Of a DNA stretch of 38,788 bases, positions 34,724-38,788 are shown one piece after another (the first letter of the stretch is position 1; each line of letters opens with the position of its first letter). The translations under genes were made by a program, and so were the position numbers. The notes beneath the pieces are model-generated. The model had not been told where the DNA came from, did not search any database, and saw only the letters and a list, made by a program, of their open reading frames with translations. This stretch comes from Nitrospinaceae bacterium (GTDB lineage Bacteria; UBA8248), in contig JABJAL010000074.1 in the NCBI GenBank assembly GCA_018669005.1, positions 1-38,788 on the forward strand, in the 5' to 3' direction.

Positions 34724-35932
34724 ATGGCAACAGCCGTAGACAAGGGCGCGGGAGTCGAGCTTCTTACGGGAAGCGAGGTGATGGCCCACATCTGCCGTCT
34801 GGCCGATGTGGATGTCCTCACCGCCTACCCGATTCGCCCCTATGACACAGTAATGCAGTTCGTCTCGCGCATGATCGCCAATGGCGAGTTTGACGCAGAC
34901 TATATTCCGGCCGAGAGCGAACACGGCCAATTTGAAGTCGTGAAGCACGCCTCGGCTTGCGGTGCGCGCGTGTTCACCGGATCGAGCGGCGTGGGCTGGC
35001 TCTATGCGATGGAGCCTCTTGCCGTGACCGCTGGCCTCCGTCTTCCGATGGTGGCACTGGTCGGCTGCCGTGCGCTGGACGATCCCGGCGCATTCGGCAC
35101 CGAGCACAACGACGCGCTTTTGGTGCGTGACCTGGGCTGGATGATTAATTTCCCGGACACGCCGCAGGAGTCGGTCGAGATGGGTCTCATGGCCTATCGC
35201 GTCGCCGAGGACCCGAGGGTGTTTCTGCCTTGTGCAATCGCGATGGACGGTGCCTTCCTGACCCACAGCCAGGCCACGGTCACCGTGCCGAGCCAGGAGC
35301 AGGTCAACGAGTTCCTGCCACCCTACGACAGGGGCGATCTCCTTCTCCATCCGGACAACCCCATTACCATCGCCCCTCAGGCGAACGAAGATTGGTTGAT
35401 GGAAGTGCGTCGCCAGAGCAGCGAGGCTTCAAAGAACGCCTACACGGTGCTCAAAGAGGTTCACAAGGACTACTGCCGTATCTTCGGAGCCGATGTCGAT
35501 CCCTTCCTCGAGGAGTACATGACGGATGATGCTGATGTCGTTCTCGTTGGCATGGGGACGATGAGCCTGCCGGTGAAGGTGGCCATCCGTGAAATGCGCA
35601 AGGACGGCATCAAAGTGGGAATGGTTCGCCTCAAGTGGGTGCGCCCGTTCCCGACAAACGAGCTTCGGGACTCGCTCTCACGCTTCAAGGCTGTGGGGGT
35701 TATCGATCGCGACTACTCCTTTGGCTCGCCGCATGATGGCGGTATTTTGTTCAACGAAGTGAAGGCGGCGCTCTATGGCGCCGACAATCAGCCGTTCATG
35801 AAGGGATTTGTCTGCGGCCTCGGCGGCAGGGAAGTTCTTCTTGAGGACGTCAGGAGCATGACCGATCAGGTCCTCGCGACGATTAAGAGCGGAAAACCCG
35901 ATAACGAAGTTACCTGGATGGGGGTGCGATAA
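34724..35932 (+). CDS. 2-oxoacid:ferredoxin oxidoreductase alpha subunit (predicted oxalate oxidoreductase)
   Basis: 402-residue alpha chain with the PFOR domain I (about 10-240) and domain II (about 265-400). In pyruvate enzymes the substrate motif reads YPITP; here it is YPIRP with Arg38. Arg116, Asp119 and Phe124 occur in GCRALDDPGAFG. From memory, Moorella oxalate oxidoreductase uses Arg31, Arg109, Asp112 and Phe117 of its alpha chain to bind oxalate and form the switch loop. All four positions match here at one constant offset of 7, which strongly suggests oxalate as substrate (oxalate to 2 CO2 with reduction of ferredoxin). GGAG precedes the ATG. The beta gene starts 3 bases after the stop. 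Confidence 0.87.
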   Translation: MATAVDKGAGVELLTGSEVMAHICRLADVDVLTAYPIRPYDTVMQFVSRMIANGEFDADYIPAESEHGQFEVVKHASACGARVFTGSSGVGWLYAMEPLAVTAGLRLPMVALVGCRALDDPGAFGTEHNDALLVRDLGWMINFPDTPQESVEMGLMAYRVAEDPRVFLPCAIAMDGAFLTHSQATVTVPSQEQVNEFLPPYDRGDLLLHPDNPITIAPQANEDWLMEVRRQSSEASKNAYTVLKEVHKDYCRIFGADVDPFLEEYMTDDADVVLVGMGTMSLPVKVAIREMRKDGIKVGMVRLKWVRPFPTNELRDSLSRFKAVGVIDRDYSFGSPHDGGILFNEVKAALYGADNQPFMKGFVCGLGGREVLLEDVRSMTDQVLATIKSGKPDNEVTWMGVR

Positions 35933-35935
35933 ACC

Positions 35936-36967
35936 ATGGCTGAATCCGTTTACCATATCGGAACACAGGATCTTCCGCTGACACAGCGGGTAAACCAGAT
36001 TCCGGAGAAGGCAGTTGAAGAGTATTACACCAGCGGACACAGGACCTGTCAGGGTTGCGAGAGCGCCCTCATCATGCGCCTCATGGCGAAGGCGGCCGGT
36101 CCCCGCAGCATCATTCTCGGCAGCACGGGCTGCATGTACGTGGCCAACACCACCTACTACAGCACGCCATGGGTTGTTCCATGGATGCACACCCAGCTCG
36201 GCTCCGCGGGCTCGGCGGCTACCGGTACCGCAGCCGCTCTACGCGCCCTGATGCGCAAGGGCAAGATGAAAGAAGAGCCCATCAACGTCATCGCGTTTTG
36301 CGGCGATGGTGGTGGTGTTGACATGGGCGTCTCGTCCATCTCGGCTGCGCTCATGCACGAGCACTACAATATTCTGATCATTTGCTACGACAACGAGTCG
36401 TATGCGAACACAGATATTCAGATCTCCGGCTCCTCGCCCTGGGGCGCGAACACTACGTTCACTCCGCCGGGCAAAAAGATCCGGATTATGTACAAGAACT
36501 GGAAGAAGAACATCGCGGCGCTTTACGCCGTTGGCCACACCCGCTGCAACTATGTGGCGACTGCCGACGCGTCGTATCCGGCCGACATGATCGACAAGGT
36601 CAGAAAAGGTCTTAAAGAGCCGGGCCCCTCGTTCATTCACACCTTCGACCCGTGCCCGAAGGGCTGGGACTTCGATCCCTTCTATTCGCACAAGCTGGGC
36701 GAGCTGGCTGTTGAAAGTGGCCTCTTCCCGCTCTGGGAGATGACGAACGGTGAGTTGGTCTACACGGGCGTTTCGGCTCGCCACGTCTACGGTGGCCGCA
36801 AACGTAAGTCGGTTCGCGAGTATCTCGAGGCGCAGGGTCGTTTCCACCATTGGATCGAGGAAGACTATACCTACTTCGAGGGCGAGATAGAGAAGATGTG
36901 GACCGAATGGTCGATGCCAGGCGTGATTCCCTTCAAGATGGGTGAAGACCCCTCGAAGAAGAAGTAG
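35936..36967 (+). CDS. 2-oxoacid:ferredoxin oxidoreductase beta subunit, TPP-binding (predicted oxalate oxidoreductase)
   Basis: 343-residue thiamine-diphosphate-binding chain. The TPP/Mg motif runs from GDGGGVDMG (123-131) to CYDNESYANTDIQ (150-162), the classic GDG...N arrangement. Cysteines C38 and C41 (CQGC), C66 (TGCMY) and one further Cys (HTRCNY) are the expected ligands of the proximal [4Fe-4S] cluster. It has the usual TGR-to-STP loop region and ends in a Lys-rich tail. Last gene of the operon; a strong terminator follows within 50 bases. With the gamma-delta and alpha chains it should form the complete enzyme, cytosolic and ferredoxin-linked. Confidence 0.87.
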   Translation: MAESVYHIGTQDLPLTQRVNQIPEKAVEEYYTSGHRTCQGCESALIMRLMAKAAGPRSIILGSTGCMYVANTTYYSTPWVVPWMHTQLGSAGSAATGTAAALRALMRKGKMKEEPINVIAFCGDGGGVDMGVSSISAALMHEHYNILIICYDNESYANTDIQISGSSPWGANTTFTPPGKKIRIMYKNWKKNIAALYAVGHTRCNYVATADASYPADMIDKVRKGLKEPGPSFIHTFDPCPKGWDFDPFYSHKLGELAVESGLFPLWEMTNGELVYTGVSARHVYGGRKRKSVREYLEAQGRFHHWIEEDYTYFEGEIEKMWTEWSMPGVIPFKMGEDPSKKK

Positions 36968-37016
36968 TAGCTCGAATACACGGAGGGAACACTTTGTTTC
37001 CTTAGTGGCGAATCCG

Positions 37017-37048
37017 GACGGGGCCCGACAGCGGGCCCCGTCCTTTTT
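37017..37048 (+). terminator. Strong intrinsic terminator of the oxidoreductase operon
   Basis: GACGGGGCCC (37017-37026) pairs perfectly with GGGCCCCGTC (37033-37042) over a 6-base loop, followed by CTTTTT. A ten-pair GC-rich stem makes this one of the strongest terminators in the window. It separates the operon from the FGE-fold gene. Confidence 0.93.
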
Positions 37049-37079
37049 CGTCGCCGCCGGTTTTGAATTGGAGACTTTG

Positions 37080-37955
37080 ATGAGAGAGCAAATCCGGGAG
37101 CGGGAGAGCCGGGATGGTTCAACGATGGTTTATGTGCCCACCGGCCCGTTCTTGATGGGTTCCGATCTGGGTGATCATGATGAGCAACCCGAGCGCGAGG
37201 TTAATCTCTCGGGTTATTGGATCGATAAATATCAGGTGACTAACGAGCTGTATCGCCGCTTTCTGGAGGAGACGAAAGCTTTTGATGCCCCGCCTTCGTT
37301 TTCTAAAGATGATTTCGTTGGACCCAGGCAGCCGGTTGTCAGCGTCTCGTGGAATGAGGCCGAAACCTACTGCAAGTCGATTGGCAAGCGTCTTGCCTCT
37401 GAGGCGGAATGGGAAAAAGCGGCGCGTGGCGGCGACGGGAGAAAATACCCGTGGGGCAATGATGAGCCGACGCACGCACACGCCCAGTATGAGGGGAGCG
37501 AGGTCAAGTGCCCCCTGCCCGTGGACGCTTTATCGGACAATGCCTCTCCCTATGGTTGTGTCCAGATGGCTGGTAACTCCTATGAGTGGGTGAACGATTG
37601 GTTCGATGCTTTTTATTATCGGAATGGGCCGAACGAGAATCCTCTGGGGCCCGAGTCGCCTGTTTATGAAGTGGCGATGGCCCGAATTTCTGTTTATGCC
37701 GTTCCTGGCGGAGGAAGTTTGACGCTGGGCGAGGTTAAGCGGGGCGATAGGTTCGAGATTTTGGGCCGGGAGAAGGACGTATATAAAATACGCTACGGTG
37801 ATTCTGAAGGGTGGCTGCCGCGCAAGGGTGGATATACCTGGACGGCAAGATCCGCTCGCGGTTGTGGATGGGATTATATCGAGGATGGTTTGAGGTGCTC
37901 GGCGAGAGAGGGTTTTGAGCCCTGGTACAAGAATATGAACCTGGGTTTCCGCTGA
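37080..37955 (+). CDS. FGE-sulfatase-fold (SUMF1) protein with inserted SH3b domain
   Basis: 291-residue protein. The formylglycine-generating-enzyme/C-type-lectin fold is clear: FLMGSDLGDHDEQPEREV, WIDKYQVTNELYRRF, QPVVSVSWNEAETYC, RLASEAEWEKAARGG, KYPWGN, QMAGNSYEWVNDW and NENPLGPE. The expected RGGSW step is not where it should be. Residues about 200-253 instead form a bacterial SH3-like domain (RISVYAVP..., VKRGDRFEILG, VYKIRYGDSEGWL), after which the fold resumes with RSARGCGWD, CSAREGF and ends NLGFR. The FGE copper/catalytic Cys pair is not recognisable, so it is probably a binding or other-modification protein. ATG at 37080 has GGAG 6 bases upstream. No signal peptide. Confidence 0.82.
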   Translation: MREQIRERESRDGSTMVYVPTGPFLMGSDLGDHDEQPEREVNLSGYWIDKYQVTNELYRRFLEETKAFDAPPSFSKDDFVGPRQPVVSVSWNEAETYCKSIGKRLASEAEWEKAARGGDGRKYPWGNDEPTHAHAQYEGSEVKCPLPVDALSDNASPYGCVQMAGNSYEWVNDWFDAFYYRNGPNENPLGPESPVYEVAMARISVYAVPGGGSLTLGEVKRGDRFEILGREKDVYKIRYGDSEGWLPRKGGYTWTARSARGCGWDYIEDGLRCSAREGFEPWYKNMNLGFR

Positions 37956-38034
37956 GTGGAGAACGAATAGGCTCCGGGGGCCCCAGAGCGAGAAAAATAT
38001 TTTTGAAGAATGATTTTTAAGTTCAAGAAAAATG

Positions 38035-38070
38035 ATACGGGCGAGGGCAGATTGCTCTTGCCCGTATTTT
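38035..38070 (+). terminator. Intrinsic terminator after the FGE-fold gene
   Basis: ATACGGGCGAGGGC (38035-38048) pairs with GCTCTTGCCCGTAT (38054-38067), including two G-T pairs, over a 5-base loop, then TTTT. It ends the FGE-fold transcript about 80 bases past its stop. Confidence 0.8.
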
Positions 38071-38093
38071 CATAGGCCTCAGCAGTCGGCAGG

Positions 38094-38595
38094 CTAAAAC
38101 GTCAGGCGCCGCTTGCCGCCCTTGGCTTTCACGGCTTTGGCAAAATCGTTCATGTTCTTGATGCCTGATTTTTTGTTCACTCAAAGGAGGAAGGTGTCCA
38201 TCGCGAGGCGATAGACGGGGGTGAAGTTCTTATAGCTAACGGGAAGTTTCCGCAGGGCAGGGGTGGTGAAAAAGCTGTTCAACGTCACCAGGATGACGTG
38301 CAGATTTCCTTTTTTCGATTTGAGGTAGAGCATCGCCTCGGCGCCGGAGCCGCCTTTTTTATTGATAGGGACAAGGGGTTGGGCGACCAGTTGTTTTGTG
38401 TCACGATTTTTTGCATAAGACGCGTGATGCAGTCTGCGCCTCCGCCCTTGCCGGCCATGATGACGAATTCAATCGGGCGGGAGGGCTTCCAGGCCTGAGC
38501 GCTGGGAAGGCACCAGGCGCTTGCCACAAGGAGTACGAAAGCGGCAATACCGAAACGAGTAAAATGATGTTTCAGATTTTGCGAGTTCTTTTCAT
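38094..38595 (-). pseudogene. Decayed TctC-family (tripartite tricarboxylate) solute receptor
   Basis: Read on the minus strand, an ATG at 38595 behind AGGAGG starts MKRTRKI and hits a TGA at once (38572-38574). Another frame then gives a signal-peptide-like FVLLVASAWCLPSAQA and the TctC start WKPSRPIEFVIMAGKGGGAD. Near 38374-38381 the frame must shift again to read PLVPINKKGGSGAEAMLYL and VILVTLNSFFTTP. A further TGA at 38181-38183 replaces the expected Trp before VNKKSG, and a TAG at 38094 ends it after about 150 residues, half the normal length of about 310. With two shifts, two stops and a missing C-terminal half, it cannot make a receptor. No TctA or TctB genes are adjacent. Confidence 0.8.
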
Positions 38596-38788
38596 TCCTC
38601 CTGTTGAATAAGGGTCGCAGCGCAAAACGAGCGCCTAGATGCCCAAGCGGGTGAGATATCTCGTATCTGCTAACAGGCAGTCACCCAGGAGCCGGAATAT
38701 GGCTATGTGGGCTTGCCTTGAAGAATTCGTATAGGCTGAATATTTGTATTTTATGACATTCTATTAATAAAAGAAAAAAGTATAAAAA

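Noticed and set aside
34706-35350. Minus-strand frame of about 214 codons inside the alpha subunit gene
   Set aside because: Shadow of a well-supported gene, for the same reasons; similar frames opposite the beta gene were also dropped.
34724-35932. Annotation as ordinary pyruvate:ferredoxin oxidoreductase
   Set aside because: The YPITP Thr is replaced by Arg, and the second Arg plus the Asp and Phe switch residues are all present, favouring oxalate.
37080-37955. True formylglycine-generating enzyme activating a sulfatase
   Set aside because: The active-site Cys pair is not recognisable, and no sulfatase gene lies in the window.
38181-38183. In-frame TGA of the TctC remnant as a selenocysteine codon
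   Set aside because: The family has Trp there, no selenocysteine-insertion hairpin is evident, and the gene carries frameshifts and another stop.

Overview
The window looks like chromosomal DNA from an uncultured, Gram-negative-type bacterium with a versatile heterotrophic metabolism. I recognise about thirty protein genes on both strands. I see no rRNA, tRNA, CRISPR array, insertion sequence or phage gene. A two-domain GlnE, a TctC-type periplasmic solute receptor (now decayed), an FdhF/YdeP oxidoreductase and a fused aldolase/SDR fit deep-branching lineages near Desulfobacterota, Methylomirabilota or Tectomicrobia. That placement is inference; the window holds no phylogenetic marker strong enough to settle it. 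Several genes use GTG or TTG starts behind good Shine-Dalgarno sequences.

Layout. 1-1.8 kb: the SDR end of a bifunctional aldolase/short-chain dehydrogenase (cut by the left edge), facing lsrF. 1.9-3.3 kb: a degenerate receiver-TPR protein. 3.6-5.3 kb: a dienelactone-hydrolase-like enzyme and a DMT permease. 5.3-8.4 kb, minus strand: an Asp/Glu-racemase-superfamily protein, a Cys4-motif membrane protein and an amidase. 8.5-17 kb, plus strand: a PPC/DUF296 protein, an FdhF/YdeP molybdo-enzyme, an M29/NicX-like protein and a 1306-residue HyuA-HyuB fusion. 17-22 kb, minus strand: a CopD-like membrane protein, a nitrilase-superfamily hydrolase, a 4-OT tautomerase, pckA, a DUF2203 protein and a YgfZ-type protein. 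22.2-24.9 kb, plus strand: a 3-hydroxyisobutyrate-dehydrogenase-family enzyme, a seven-repeat LVIVD propeller and a small membrane protein. 24.9-32.3 kb, minus strand: an ICMT/MddA-like methyltransferase, a polysaccharide-deacetylase-fold hydrolase, a carbamoylase, glnE and an MFS permease. 32.6-37 kb, plus strand: a FadR-type regulator and a three-gene 2-oxoacid:ferredoxin oxidoreductase operon. 37-38.8 kb: a formylglycine-generating-enzyme-fold protein with an inserted SH3b domain, and a broken TctC receptor gene.

Two themes stand out. First, amide, imide, nitrile and carbamoyl hydrolysis recurs (amidase, HyuAB, nitrilase, deacetylase-fold hydrolase, carbamoylase), with glnE controlling glutamine synthetase nearby. 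This suggests scavenging of organic nitrogen. Second, the ferredoxin oxidoreductase operon at 33.5-37 kb carries the substrate-pocket signature I recall for oxalate oxidoreductase rather than pyruvate oxidoreductase: YPIRP in place of YPITP, plus a downstream Arg/Asp/Phe set at matching spacing. It follows a FadR/FCD regulator and a divergent MFS permease, so a C2-dicarboxylate (oxalate) module is plausible. Other items worth a second look are a His-lined LVIVD propeller, the SH3b insertion in an FGE fold, and the receiver domain that has lost its phospho-acceptor.
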